64,000 nt of DNA from positions 1,612,001 through 1,676,000 of the forward strand of contig JAIXMN010000001.1 in the NCBI GenBank assembly GCA_025716815.1, written 5' to 3'. Position numbers and translations under genes: made by a program. This document shows, in pieces, positions 11,246 to 22,116 of the stretch; the first letter of the stretch is position 1, and each line of letters begins with the position of its first letter. This DNA is from Dichotomocladium elegans. Taxonomy: Eukaryota; Mucoromycota; Mucoromycetes; Mucorales; Lichtheimiaceae. The notes below the pieces were generated by a model. The model did not search any database and had not been told where the DNA came from. It was given only the letters and a program-made list of their open reading frames with translations.

Positions 11246-12592
11246 TTAATATGATAGGTGCCCTTCCAAGGCTCTAAAAGTATGGTAAAGTATTTGAACC
11301 CATGTGTCAAGCGGCCCTGGGATACAGTAACGCAAACAATCCTGACCTCCGACATGCCCATCAGGACGCATATCCGCCATTGCACCAAGATCAACATACA
11401 AACCGCCTGCTACCTGAACAATTTCCTTAGCCATCGCATTCCGGCGCCTCAACTCACTCCATCCATATGGGAGTCGACGAAGAGCTTCGTCATCTAAAGG
11501 TCGTTCGAGCGGGCCACTTGTCATGGCGTCGTCACAGTATGGGTGGCCAATAGATGCCGATTTGTATATAATTAATGTGTCTTGATTGGCTGATCGAATG
11601 GTACGCATGGTCTCGACGAGTTCTTGTGCAAAGCTCTCGTCATCCTCGAGCACAGGCGCACGAGTGATTATCATAATTTTGTAGGCACGAAGGAAAGGCC
11701 GCGAGAGAAAAGGGTACGCTATGACGTCGGCACCTGGATGACCGTCTGCTTTGTCCACTCGCCGGTTCGTTGCTAGACGGTCGTTGCGAAGATATCGCAG
11801 CCTTGACTCTGGTTTCTGGCATAGTGTGTGATCTACGATTTTGGGGGAATTCCTTCGGTTGTGAGTGACCTCTATCAGGATTTTTCATGCAATTATTTTC
11901 CCCCCTGCTGCTCTATGTTCACCTTTGCAATTTAATTCGCCGTAACACACCGTGGGCCCGTCGCGCATAGCGTCTAGCAACATTTCATGGAGCTGATAAT
12001 GGACAAGGTCACCGACAAGGAGAATGTTTCTGCCGTTAATCGCATCGCACCATAAATCTCGGTCAATTTCCTCATGTAGGGGACACTCTGGCGGCGTGAC
12101 CCAGACATAGCTAGATCCACTGTTTTTGCATTTTCCATAATACGGGTCCTGCAAGTGCTTTCGGATGTGGTATCCACCCTGGCCAGAAGCCCATCGTCCT
12201 CGGCTCGTCCAGCAATCAACGAGACGTTGAACATCTGCCAATCGTGCTGCACCGTCGAAGTTATAGGGATAAAGCACCAACTCGGCGACCTCGCGTGCGC
12301 GTTTGACAGATGTTTCAAAGAGCTTTTCTCGTTCTTGATTGGTTAGGTGGGCCGTTGTAAAATTGTTATAGGATGCAATCGGGGGATGGGTGATGGTGTA
12401 CCAGGGGAAATCGCGAGTAGTACGAATGATGTGCTGATCTTGGATTTCTAAAGGCATTGACGGTGGTGGTGGTTGCACCTGCTCGTGTGATGTATTGGTG
12501 AGAGTCGCACAGACGTAGAGAAGGATGGCTGCAAAGACAAAATAGATGAACATTCGAATTCGCCTCCAGCGAAACTGTGGCATCAAGATCAT
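11246..12592 (-). CDS. PC-esterase/PMR5-Cas1-like type II membrane protein, probable O-acyltransferase relative
   Basis: The product has an N-terminal cytosolic stub, one membrane span (MFIYFVFAAILLYVCATL) and a Pro-rich stem, then a lumenal domain. CWTSRGRW followed by a GDSL-like block I (ILLVGDLVHYQ) and, near the end, QDCLRYCIPGPLDTW match the layout of the PC-esterase family (plant TBL and fungal Cas1-type proteins), which acetylates polysaccharides in the Golgi. A 51-bp intron (11872-11922) removes an in-frame TGA and joins ELNCK to EVTHNRR; it is a multiple of three and has GT-AG ends. Two usual catalytic residues differ: the Ser of GDS is Leu, and the His of DxxH is Arg. It may therefore be a non-catalytic relative or use other residues. 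It lies alone between the gene-poor region and a small minus-strand gene. Confidence 0.8.
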
Positions 12593-12780
12593 GGTCTAGA
12601 TTAAGGGAAAGGCTCTTTTCCGACCACCCCTTTCTCTTGCTCTTTCCTTCCAAAAGTTATCTGTCAGCTATTTGGAACATTCCCAATTTTATCTCATTTT
12701 GGTGTAGCATGAAAAAAAAAAGATTAATTCTTTTTATTGAAGGTCCTTCAACATTTTGTAATGGACACAATGTATTTGTT

Positions 12781-13263
12781 CTAGTTCCTATGAAAAGAAC
12801 ATAACCTTAGATGAGCATTTGTCCACCGTTCTCGAAGGTGAAAGCGCACATCCGCAAGCTCGCCTTGTCCAGGATGCTCATATGGATCGTCCTCCAAATT
12901 TAGTCTGTCTCGATCGTCAAACACGGCTTCTCTGTAGTCTTTATCGATCTCTGCAACCTTCTCCTATATTATATGGGCTTAGAGATGACCTCGGTAGACG
13001 GACCATACGACGTCCTTCTATTTACCTGTAGTCGATATACATCGTCTGACGTATAGTTGCTTTTGGAGACCTGAGCGGTTTCTTTGGCGATATGCATGAG
13101 TTGTTGATGCAGACGTCCTGTTTATAGTGTTATTTATGATTCCATCGATGTATAGAAAATATTCTTGGTGTGCGAACCTAAATCGATATGCATAATGAAT
13201 AAAGACGAGTTCTGCATTTACAACCCCGTCGACGATTATGCCATTTATTATCTCGTTACGCAT
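12781..13263 (-). CDS. Small acidic helical protein, about 92 residues, unknown function
   Basis: Three exons can be joined with consistent phase: 13260-13263 (only ATGC), 13026-13117 and 12781-12963. Together they make 279 bases, a whole number of codons. The introns are 142 and 62 bp with GT-AG ends. The product starts MRRLHQQLMHIAKETAQ and continues through YRLQEKVAEIDKDYREAVF to the acidic NLEDDPYEHPGQGELADV, ending WTNAHLRLCSFHRN. It is predicted helical and hydrophilic, with no membrane span or known domain. The 4-nt first coding exon is the weakest part; an internal ATG would give a shorter protein. It is divergent from mog1, about 190 bp away, so they may share a promoter. Confidence 0.55.
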
Positions 13264-13451
13264 CCTGTCATTGTGCAGGTTTCTTCTGTTGCGGGCATTT
13301 GAAAAACCGCAGTAAAAAATGTTTGACCGCAGCAGAACAAAGCCTCCAGCCGCAGTAGCACTGTTATAGAAAAGACTGTGTTACACCTAAAGGCAACCCT
13401 CCTAGGCTATATAACGCGTGCCCTTGCTTTGCGATCGGACCGTACAAACCA

Positions 13452-14183
13452 ATGACGACGCGTGCACTCTACGGAGGGGCCATATCTTGCCCCGTTGCCA
13501 GCTCATTCGTCGATGTCAGGTGGGGATACCTTGGGTAATGACCGCTTCGTTCTTTCTTATACCGGCGTTTCTACACGCTATTAGTGCTGTCCGTCAAGTC
13601 CCGGACAATCAAGAAGTTTTTGTCGACATGGACACGCAGCAGAGTCTCATTATTGAATTGCTTGAGCCCGTTGAAGCCGCAGATGAGCAAATTGCCAGGT
13701 ATATAACGCGAAGCAAATTTTAGAAAACTATGTCGGGCTGAACCCCTCCTGATATTAGACTTCATTTCGAGCAACTTGCGCAAGACAACGAGGCTATCGA
13801 AGCCAATATTGATAGTATCACGAATCTGTCCCCAGAAGCAGTAGTCCCTTTCCTCCCGTACGTGTTTCATACGCAGGGTTGTTTCCATTACTAATGACCT
13901 CGGCTGTCATAGACCACAGACTACTTTGGTTCATGTTTTGCGAGGGACGCAAAAAGTGGCCAAATTTAACGAAGCCAAGGATCAGGCTTTTAATCTTGTT
14001 GATATTCGTCTAGCTGTTGTCCGCCTTAACCAAGTACAGACGGATCTAGTCATTTCCATCAACGCCCCGGTGCTAGTGGCCCCGACAAGCACCGACAAAG
14101 CAACTTCGGCAGCCAATGTCGATGACCATCTGCAGCAACTCCTTTCTCAACTCAAAGTGAACGATTGGAGCCTTTTTGGATGA
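13452..14183 (+). CDS. MOG1: Ran-interacting protein Mog1 (RANGRF family)
   Basis: Mog1 binds Ran GTPase, releases nucleotide and supports nuclear protein import. Exon 1 reads MTTRALYGGAIS and ends in SSFVDV. An intron starting at 13520 leads to SAVRQVPDNQEVF, the signature block of the family (human RANGRF has the same 'RPVPDNQEVF' core), then QSLIIELLE. A further exon gives HFEQLAQDNEAIEANI. The last exon has LVHVLRGTQKVAKFNE, RLNQVQTDLVISINAP and a C-terminus WSLFG. The total of roughly 180-190 residues fits Mog1. The ATG at 13452 is used because its frame enters the conserved 'GGA' start. Downstream, the gene converges with the Rax1-like gene. Confidence 0.92.
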
Positions 14184-15147
14184 ATATTTTTTTTTAAAAA
14201 AAGAATACCTCTCCGGATGTGATTAGGAAAATAAAGAAGTCGCCCGATGACGACGATGATGGCAATCAAATGTCGCCTTACATGGAGTATCCTTTGTGAA
14301 TGTTGCGTTCTGCAATTCAAAAAAGACAGGGAGCCACGAGAAACGAGGCCATTCCCCATCTGTCGCTACTTAATCAAGACCAGGATGTGTTCACCCTAAC
14401 ATGACAATGAGGAAAACGTTCTAAGAGATGCATAATCTCTATGCGATAAGCACGCATCGACCATTAAAAAGTATTAAAACACCATAAAGTAGGGTGGAGA
14501 AACCGCCTTTTCATTTTATAAAGGTTCTTAATGAACTCCAACCCGGACCCTCTCTTCCATGCTCGCATCCGGTATATTAACTTATTTTATTGCAATCTAG
14601 CATCCATTCTCCTTTGCAGATTGACCAATCATCCCTGTACTTGATGAGCCATGGAAGAGAGGCTCCTGGATGCGCTCCAAGGTCAAAAATGATATGTTTC
14701 TGCAACAATCAGCGACATGGCTCACGAATTAGGGACAAAGTATTTGTTAGTAATCCCCCCGCACTCAACTGTTCATACGTTGATGTTTATGTAATGTACA
14801 ACTGTTTTTAATCGGGCGAAACTATACAACGCCGTAAAAGTGCGTTCTCTGTTATTTATCCGAGTGACAGAAAATTGGGCAGATGGCACCATTATACTAT
14901 GCTGTCATTTAACTATTTTTGTATCCAAAAATAAACAATGGCTCGACGTACTTATTACAGCGCAGAATGCATATTGCATTTTCTCCCGTCGCCCCGAAAT
15001 GTGTTTAGACTGACTGATAAAAACAAAAGGAAGGAATTACAAGAAAGGGTAAATTGATGCGAAGAACGACGCCAGTAGAGATAATAATACGTATAGGTAT
15101 ACAGAGAAAAGGAAGAGGATTATGGTCATTGATGTTGCTCATACGCC
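14184..15147. other. Intergenic between two convergent genes
   Basis: This stretch holds the 3' UTRs of mog1 and the Rax1-like gene. Short frames (for example 14590-14811) have no recognisable content. A T9A6-type run lies just after the mog1 stop. Confidence 0.6.
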
Positions 15148-16320
15148 TTAGAGCCGATGAGAAGGAACAGCGGCAAAGATGACTGTTAATATCACGGCAA
15201 TAATGATACTAAGCGTTAGTAGCCAAACGGACCGCCACCATAGAATCTGTTTCACTGGTTGCTGTTGGATCTTGTTAAAATGAAATGTGGTCGTCTCACT
15301 GAAAAATCCAGAGGTGTTAATTCGCTCTAATCGCCCCCCCCAATGAGCTTGTTTTTTTGACGATAGCAAAACTTGCCTTATATTAAAAAAGATCACCCAA
15401 AGCGGATCCAATCCTACCAGGAAACAGAGGATATTGAGGACGCCGACCCAAAAAGGTAGCAGGACCTATCACAGTGGAACAGTAAGGTTTACTAGCGTTC
15501 TCGAACAAAGAGGAGTAACAAGATATCATACCCAAAATCGAGTTCCCCATGGAGGGAATCCGAGGAAGATCATGCTAAATGCGGTAGTCAATCCAGCTAG
15601 CAAGGCAAGGAGGCCAAAGACCAGACGGAAGAGTTGTTGCCAGAGCGTCAGGTTGCCCCACACCTTGAGCCGCAAAAATTTCGGATACGCTCCCCGTCGC
15701 ATGTACTCAAAAAGGTACTCTTTTGCATCCTGGAAAACTAGAGGATCATCACGACCGTTTTCCTCCATCTCTCGACGCATCGACGCCTTGAGTTCGGGTG
15801 GGAATTGTGTCAATTCCTTAGAAGCTGCAGGGACAAGATACTTTAGCAGAATCAGCTGGGCTGACTCGGTCAGCTCACGCCGCTTCAGTGCCGTCTGACG
15901 TGGATCCTCAGCCTGAGACAGTGGAGCTTGCCCTAACTCGAGTTCGTCGTCCTCGTTCAACTCATCCTCAACGCGAACAACTGCTGGTGATGGCCGCTCC
16001 AACTTTTCGTTCGTGGGCCCGGACATTGCTGACATTGGTCGCCATTTTTCGCTCAGGTGCGAGAGACGGCTCAAGACATGCGGAGATTGGAAACCGTCTG
16101 CGAGATCGTCTTCTGTTAGATAGCCTGATCGGCGCATGGATCGCACGTAGCGGCGCCATAGTTGTTCGTGATGCTGTACGTCAAGGTAGAAATCGAGCAC
16201 TTCTTCCATGTGCAAGCGGTCACGCATAATAATGTAAAAGTTGTAAAGGCAGACGGGTGGGAGTGTCCGCCGAGTCAGCACTTGCTCGAGAGTCGGTAGG
16301 TCATCTCTAATTGAGGTCAT
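15148..16320 (-). CDS. RGS-domain membrane protein, Rax1-like (bud-site selection family)
   Basis: The protein starts MTSIRDDLPTLEQVLTRRTL, followed by an RGS-like N-terminal half (LYNFYIIMRDRLHMEEVLDF, then HVLSRLSHLSEKW, and a second helical block around LILLKYLVPAASKELTQFP and EYLFEYMRRGAYPKFL). After this come hydrophobic spans: LFRLVFGLLALLAGL, FPPWGTRFW with VLLPFWVGVLNILCFLVG, and a last one in LLTLSIIIAVILTVIFA. RGS plus C-terminal spans is the Rax1 layout; in yeast Rax1 marks division sites with Rax2. Introns: 15466-15531 (66 bp, GT-AG) and 15299-15376 (78 bp, GC-AG), the latter restoring FNISETTTFHFNKI. The acidic linker between RGS halves is low complexity. The family call is good; the role in a filamentous fungus is inferred. 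Confidence 0.85.
15299..15376 (-). other. GC-AG intron in the Rax1-like gene
   Basis: On the minus strand the exon ends AATATAAG, the intron starts GCAAGTTTTG and ends GATTTTTCAG. Its removal joins FNI to SETTTFHFNKI. The frame is also open through the intron, so retention would add 26 residues instead of ending translation. Confidence 0.6.
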
Positions 16321-17036
16321 TGTGCAAGATAAGGACGAAGAGGGAAAAACAGTAATAAAGAAATGATTAAATATTTTGCCCGATTATTGGGCATACCTCC
16401 TTTTTCTTTCTCTTTCGCTTTTTCAACTTTGATTGCCATATGAACTGTTCCATGCTCTCGGCGGCCCTTCGTTTTGTTTGTCTCTCAGTCAAGAATAAAG
16501 CAAAGCGCCATCATCTCTTGCATTTATACTGCTTTGTCGTTACATTGAATCATGTGATCATAGCTCCTGAACCAATTGTACTTGGCGCTAATTGAACGAT
16601 AAGAGGTACGTAAAGGGACCACTATCACTATTATGTACTCTTATCATCATCGGTAGGCTATCGTCTATAGGTATGTGCAAAGGGCACACACATACATATC
16701 CCGCCAGGCAAAGTATCTCTGAAGTCATCTGCATATTACATGCGGCAAATTACTACACATTTGAAATAAAAGCTACAGGCACAAACACCCCAAGTAACCG
16801 GTCCCAAAGACCTTTTTTTTCTGAAATTAACCTTCCCATAGTAAGTAAAAGAAGACGATATTTCACTTCTTTGCACCAACAATGAGTCATGGATTTATGC
16901 CCTGTGCCGCCCGATCCAATGCTCAAAAAGTATGTAGCGCAGTCGAGCAAGTGACTGTCAAATGATATTTTTTCTTTGGATTTTAGGCAAACCTCGCTCC
17001 CTTCTGGAATAAGAAAAGCATATTTCTAGAACCATA
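16321..17036. other. Shared upstream region of two divergent genes
   Basis: This interval separates the start of the Rax1-like gene (minus) from the start of eIF2-gamma (plus). Pyrimidine-rich tracts lie near 16395-16430 and 16800. Frames inside are short and unsupported. It presumably contains both promoters. Confidence 0.6.
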
Positions 17037-18819
17037 ATGGCCGTAGCTGACGAATCCAAGGCTGTCGCCGTCGACGTTACTAAGCTCACGCCTCTTTCCC
17101 CAGAGGTTATCTCAAAGCAAGCCACCATCAACATCGGTAAAGAACCTAACGTTGCAACCATTCCCCGACCATCAACAACTCGAGAACCCAGAGATGCTTA
17201 CGAGTACGGCCCTGCTTCTTCTGTTTAGGTACCATTGGTCACGTCGCTCACGGTAAATCGACCGTTGTCAAGGCCATTTCTGGTGTCCAGGTTAGGAAAT
17301 AAAAATGGGGAGCTAGTATAGCGAGGAACAATCCCCTCGTAAAGCAACCTACAAACAGAGATATAACGAGCGAGCATCCAGAATAACAGCGTTATAATTC
17401 GCATTATTAGACTGTCCGTTTCAAGAATGAAATGGAACGTAATATTACAATCAAGCTTGGTTACGCCAATGCAAAGATTTATAAGTGCAGCAATCCCGAA
17501 TGCCCACGTCCTACTTGTTACCGCTCTTACGGCTCAGCAAAGGAAGATAATCCCCCGTGCGAGCGACCCGGTTGTGGCGGCAGATACCAGCTTATTCGAC
17601 ATGTGTCCTTCGTTGATTGCCCTGGTCACGACATTCTAATGACAACCATGTTATCCGGTGCTGCGGTCATGGATGCCGCATTGTTACTGATTGCTGGCAA
17701 TGAATCCTGCCCTCAGCCTCAAACCTCAGAGCATTTGGCAGCTATTGAAATTATGAAACTCAAGCACGTTATTATCCTTCAGAACAAGGTCGATTTGGTC
17801 AAGGAGAAGGCTGCGCTCGAGCAGCACGCAGATATTCTTGATTTCGTCAAGGGTAGGCTCTAACTCATACGGTTGACCGTTTTTTGCTATTGTCTTATCA
17901 TCTATTCCCTTTCTTTCTAAAGGTACTGTTGCTGACGGCGCACCTGTTATTCCAATTTCTGCCCAGCTCAAGTACAATATCGATGCCATCAACGAATATA
18001 TCACAAAGAAGATCCCTGTGCCTGTCCGTGACTTCTCAGCCAGCCCACGTCTAATTGTCATTCGTTCCTTTGATATCAATAAGCCTGGTGCGGATGTGAC
18101 TCAGCTTCAGGGTGGTGTCGCTGGTGGTTCAATTTTGAAGGGTGTCCTCAAGGTTGGCGATGAGATCGAGGTCCGTCCAGGTGTCATTATCAAGGATCAG
18201 GAAGGCAAAATCCGTGCCCGACCCATCCTGTCAAAGATTCTCACCTTAGCCGCCGAGACTAACAAGCTAGAGTTTGCTGTTCCCGGCGGTTTGATTGGTA
18301 TTGTTGCTGAAGGAAGATCTATGTCATGAGAAGCTTGCTGATGAGGCGTATATATAATTAGGTGTTGGTACGCAGATGGATCCTACTCTTTGCCGTGGTG
18401 ATCGTCTTCTTGGTCAAGTTCTGGGTTACCCCGGCACCTTACCCTCTATCTACACTGAGCTTGAAATCTCCTTCTTCTTGCTGCGCCGTTTGCTTGGTGT
18501 CAAGACGGACGACAAGAAGCAGGCCAAGGTCAGCAAACTCACCAAGGGAGAGTTGCTCCTTGTCAACATTGGTTCAGTATCTACTGGTGGCCGTGTCGTC
18601 GGCGTCAAGGCTGATCTTGCCAAGATTGTCCTTACTGGTCCTAGCTGTACCGAAGTTGGTGACAAGGTTGCCCTGTCTAGAAAGATTGAGAAGCACTGGC
18701 GGTAAGGAGGATGAGAGCGCACATGTATGTAACCAAGTACTTATATATTTTTTCCCTGTAGTCTCATTGGTTGGGGCAAGATCAAGCGCGGTACCGAGTT
18801 GGAACCTGAGGCAAACTAA
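17037..18819 (+). CDS. GCD11: Translation initiation factor eIF2 subunit gamma
   Basis: This is the GTP-binding subunit of eIF2, which carries initiator Met-tRNA to the 40S ribosome. Six or seven exons join cleanly. Exon 1 is [10 protein letters not shown] to QATINI; the next gives [20 protein letters not shown] (G1/P-loop). Then [20 protein letters not shown] leads to the zinc-ribbon cysteines ([14 protein letters not shown] and CERPGCGG), [11 protein letters not shown] (G3) and LQNKVDL (G4). Domain II begins [20 protein letters not shown] and contains [17 protein letters not shown]; domain III has [13 protein letters not shown]. The C-terminus reads [16 protein letters not shown]. Length is about 465 residues, normal for the family. 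The gene is intact. Confidence 0.97.
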
Positions 18820-19027
18820 TTTTTGTACAAAGTCCTGGAAAGAACGATCTTTTCTGTTTCATATAAAGCCTGCCATTCTCGCACCAATGTCTCCCCCTTT
18901 TTATCCTTTTCTCGTTACAGTATAAATCATCATATTACATACAGAAAAAAAAGAGCTGCTGCAACTTGACTATATTGCAAGATCTTCATAATCATGTGTA
19001 TGTACATATTTAAACACTTTGTGGTTA

Positions 19028-19493
19028 TTATTGTAATGGTGTACTCTTTTCGATGCTGTTGATCACCTCCCGTAGTGCATCTCGGGCTTTTTCAATTTGG
19101 AGGATGTTCTCGGATGTTTGTGTAATCCAGTCTGGCGTATTTTTCGCCGCCTCGAGATAAGCACGTACGCAAACACGCGCTTGTTCTAGCATTTCCTTGT
19201 CATCGTTGCTTCCCTTCTGGAGATTATTCATGGCTTCAGGAACAGTGTAAACTTGTGATTTGCTTGGCCATTTACCTACGGAACATGAGCATGAACAGAG
19301 AGCAAACGGGGCGTAGGGATCTCTGCGATTTTGCAATTTTTATACTCATACTCTGAAGGGAACATGAGAGTTGGATGCCGTGTTGTGCTAGCAGATCATC
19401 CGCATCAAATGGTACGTCTTGAGTTTGCCTGATTTCTTGTGCAGCCTTGTCGAGTGTCAATGGGCTGGCGTCGATGGTGGATGGCGAGGACAT
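19028..19493 (-). CDS. Small helical protein, about 129 residues, unknown function
   Basis: Two exons, separated by a 76-bp GT-AG intron at 19276-19351, join HGIQLSCSLQ to SKWPSKSQVYTVPEA. The product starts MSSPSTIDASPLTLDKAAQE, has an acidic N-terminal part (DVPFDADDLL) and a long C-terminal helix (ARDALREVINSIEKSTPLQ). No domain, signal or membrane span is seen. An in-frame upstream ATG at 19556 exists, but the chosen start has a better context for a hydrophilic N-terminus. It converges with eIF2-gamma, about 210 bp apart. It could be a small adaptor or complex subunit; I do not recognise it. Confidence 0.6.
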
Positions 19494-21564
19494 TATTATG
19501 CCGTATAAAAATACCAGAGATGGTACTGGCAGGGATTCAAATACAGAAAAGGTCACGCTGTACTTGCATTCTTCTTTCTACGGACTTGAACTGTGCTTCG
19601 ACAGTGATCACTGCGGGCATAAATCTGACACAGCAGATTGCTTTTATTCTAAACTGTACTGTGATCTATGGCGACAGACTTGCCGAGATGACGATCTAAA
19701 ATACTATTGATAATAAACGCACCTTTCAATATTTATAAGACCCAAACTATCAGTATTTCTGGCACATACCCGCCTGGCCAGGATTTTGTATCAACAGCAT
19801 TCAGCATCTCAATGCTCCACGACCGCAAAAGCAATGAGGTAATGATTTTACGTCGAATACCCACTGGTCTCTCCCGCGCTGTCAGCCCGACGTTTTTTTT
19901 GACCGGCTATTCCATTGGGTTCAACCTCCATGCACTCAGTCCGTGTCCGCGCCTTATCGCCAACACTACAGTAGTTTTGTCTCGGTTCAGGTTTCTCAAT
20001 CGCATCAGATCTATCAGTGTATTTTTCTGATGCATCGGACGTCCCTGCATGTCTTCGTGATGACGTTATTCCACTCTTGCTCAAAGACGACTTGTGGTTC
20101 TCCAAAGCACCAATCAACTACCCTCCTCCTGTTCACATTCGCTGTACGTTCCACCTATTCTTTTCTGTCTGCAGCTACCACTACGCATATCTGTGGATAA
20201 TTTTGTTTTTTCAGGAAATTTTACAAGTTGCCGCACAACTGTTGAACGGTGGCGTCGCCGCAACCATCTGCCTCGATATGCCTCTTCTCTCGCTCCTCGA
20301 ACCCGTTCCTAACGTCCTGGGGCCTCAACAACTTGATTCCAAGGAAATCCTCACCAGCGGCTTGTTCATATATTACAAAAGTCTCCGTGGTCAACACGTC
20401 TAGCTTTGTCAGATTCGCGAAAACACTCGTGTTCGATTTCTACTCTCGCGCTTACGCGAAAATCTACCTTACCAGCACTTTCATCTTCAGTCTTCATACA
20501 AACGCTAGGACTAACCCGAGTGTGGTCGTGAGGGTGCTCACCGACGATACAGGCTGGCTATTGATCACCTAAGAAACGTACAAACAGCTTACTTTGGAAT
20601 CATCGTCTGCTTCTCGCCGACTATCAATAGCTCGCCTTCTGTACTTGCCTCTCGACCATTCGACATGCAGCATTTGGTTCCACTTGCTTCACTTGATATT
20701 ACCAACCGCCAACCGACTTCATCAACTGGCCCCGTCTTTCATGCCGCTTACTACATATCGCCTGCATCAAGCTGAGATCGAGAACACCTCGGATTCCTTG
20801 TTCCCCGACCCAGAGATGACAGAGCCATGTCAGCCCCCGTGCTCATCATTCCATCTGGCTGACCTAGGTCTGACAGCTATCGAAGAATGCTGGCGTACAT
20901 TTACTCTCCGCGGTCTCTTCAACACAGCCTGTTGCTTCGCTATCCCCAATATTCTATTTGATTCGTTAGGTCAAGCAACCGTAGGATAAGATCCATTGTT
21001 AATAAGCAATACGCCAGGGAAGAAGTCTGGAGAAGCTCACTCTATACCGGCCAAAGACCATTGGAATCAGTGCATATCTTTCCTGTCCTCCCTTGCTGCC
21101 TGGCTCGAGCAAATAGTAAAGAAGCGTAACTCTAACAGCCCCACATAAGGATGACCAAGAGCATAAAAAAATATGATTGCAAATCGCTCCCCTCGGACTA
21201 GTGTTCACCGGCCAGCATGTCAAAATACGCGAATGATTTGAAAAGCATGATAAACTTGGCCATAGCCTTCAAGTCTCAAACCTGCATCTCGTTATACGTT
21301 GCACATTCATGGCTCAAAGTCGGGAATAGCGATGGGAACAGAACCGATCTCAATGGTGCTGCTTGTCTCTTAAGTTCAATGATATGAGGTGAGTCTACGA
21401 GACCGCGCTTCGAGGTACGATGTTTCGAGTTCGTTTGCGTTGTATGGCAATAAAACACGCGCACGCTCAACGAAATTGTCAAAACCACACCTTCATTCTA
21501 CTGTAGCAGCGAGAACTGAAAATAGAAGAGTTTAAGGAGACAAGAGCTTTATTTTTTATTAACA
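19494..21564. other. Unresolved C/T-rich region, possibly upstream part of a decayed retroelement
   Basis: Plus-strand frames of 70-130 codons (for example 20017-20403 and 20594-20989) overlap each other and give no domain. They are rich in Ser, Pro and Leu, as expected from the C/T-rich base composition. Because a non-LTR retrotransposon end follows on the same strand, some of this may be its degraded upstream coding part. I could not find a reverse-transcriptase YxDD core or a clear exon chain. Confidence 0.35.
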
Positions 21565-22116
21565 ATGAATAGTATTACTATACTAATTGGCAGTCCAGTT
21601 GGCCAGAACCATGATGGTTCTGTTTCCAGGGGCAACCACGAGGAGGTCGACTGCCGCGTGCCTCCCCGAATGGAACGCAGTCGATGCATTCGCTGGCGAC
21701 TCGGTTGGCTGCCAGGAGGAAAGCCACGTAGCTGTCCTCGCTGTGCTAACCCCCGTGGCACCACCAGGACACACCTTATTGAATGTCTGAACCTCCGCAT
21801 CAAACTCAACGTTGGTCCTGAGACGCCCGACCCCATCTCTTATGTCCTCAACATGCTGCCCATGTCAAGCCCTAAATTACATGCATGCCAAAGATGCTGG
21901 GCACACACCTGGCCCATCCTCTGCGACATCCTTGACGAACTAGAAAGCATTCACCACCCCGGCTATGTCCGTTCGTCCAGCTACCACAACTCCACCCCAG
22001 GTCAACATCTTGTCGAATGGCTTCTACCACCCAGACCTCCATCCTTGATGCCTACCATGCTGCCCCAGTTAACTCTGTCTTCTTCTTCTTCTTCTTCTTT
22101 CCCCGACTCCAGCTAG
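21565..22116 (+). pseudogene. 3' end of a non-LTR (LINE-type) retrotransposon ORF2
   Basis: A 183-codon frame contains RCIRWRLGWLPGGKPRSCPRC followed by RTHLIECL, the cysteine/histidine segment (C-x2-C-...-H-x4-C) that ends ORF2 of LINE-like elements in Mucoromycota, then DPISYVLNMLP and a Trp-rich tail (CQRCWAHTWPILCDILDEL). The end is a Ser run encoded by a TCT repeat. Nothing like a reverse transcriptase or endonuclease is readable upstream, so the copy is truncated or decayed, as 5'-truncated LINEs usually are. The assignment is from remembered family sequence, not from a search. Confidence 0.6.
22078..22099 (+). repeat. (TCT)n microsatellite
   Basis: About seven TCT units lie at the end of the retrotransposon-like frame. 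Simple repeats at the 3' end are common in LINE-like elements. Confidence 0.8.

Noticed and set aside
11885..11887. In-frame TGA splitting the PC-esterase-like gene into two (pseudogene)
   Set aside because: The stop falls inside a 51-bp GT-AG intron that keeps phase and joins typical family sequence, so the gene is considered intact.
13571..13888. 105-codon minus-strand frame
   Set aside because: It lies antisense to mog1 exons, which have clear family motifs.
15434..16229. Plus-strand frames of 113-154 codons
   Set aside because: They are antisense shadows of the Rax1-like coding sequence and are Arg/Ser-rich by composition.
20500..20560. LTDDTGWLL as a reverse-transcriptase YxDD core
   Set aside because: Only two Asp in a row match; the surrounding residues do not resemble RT motifs.
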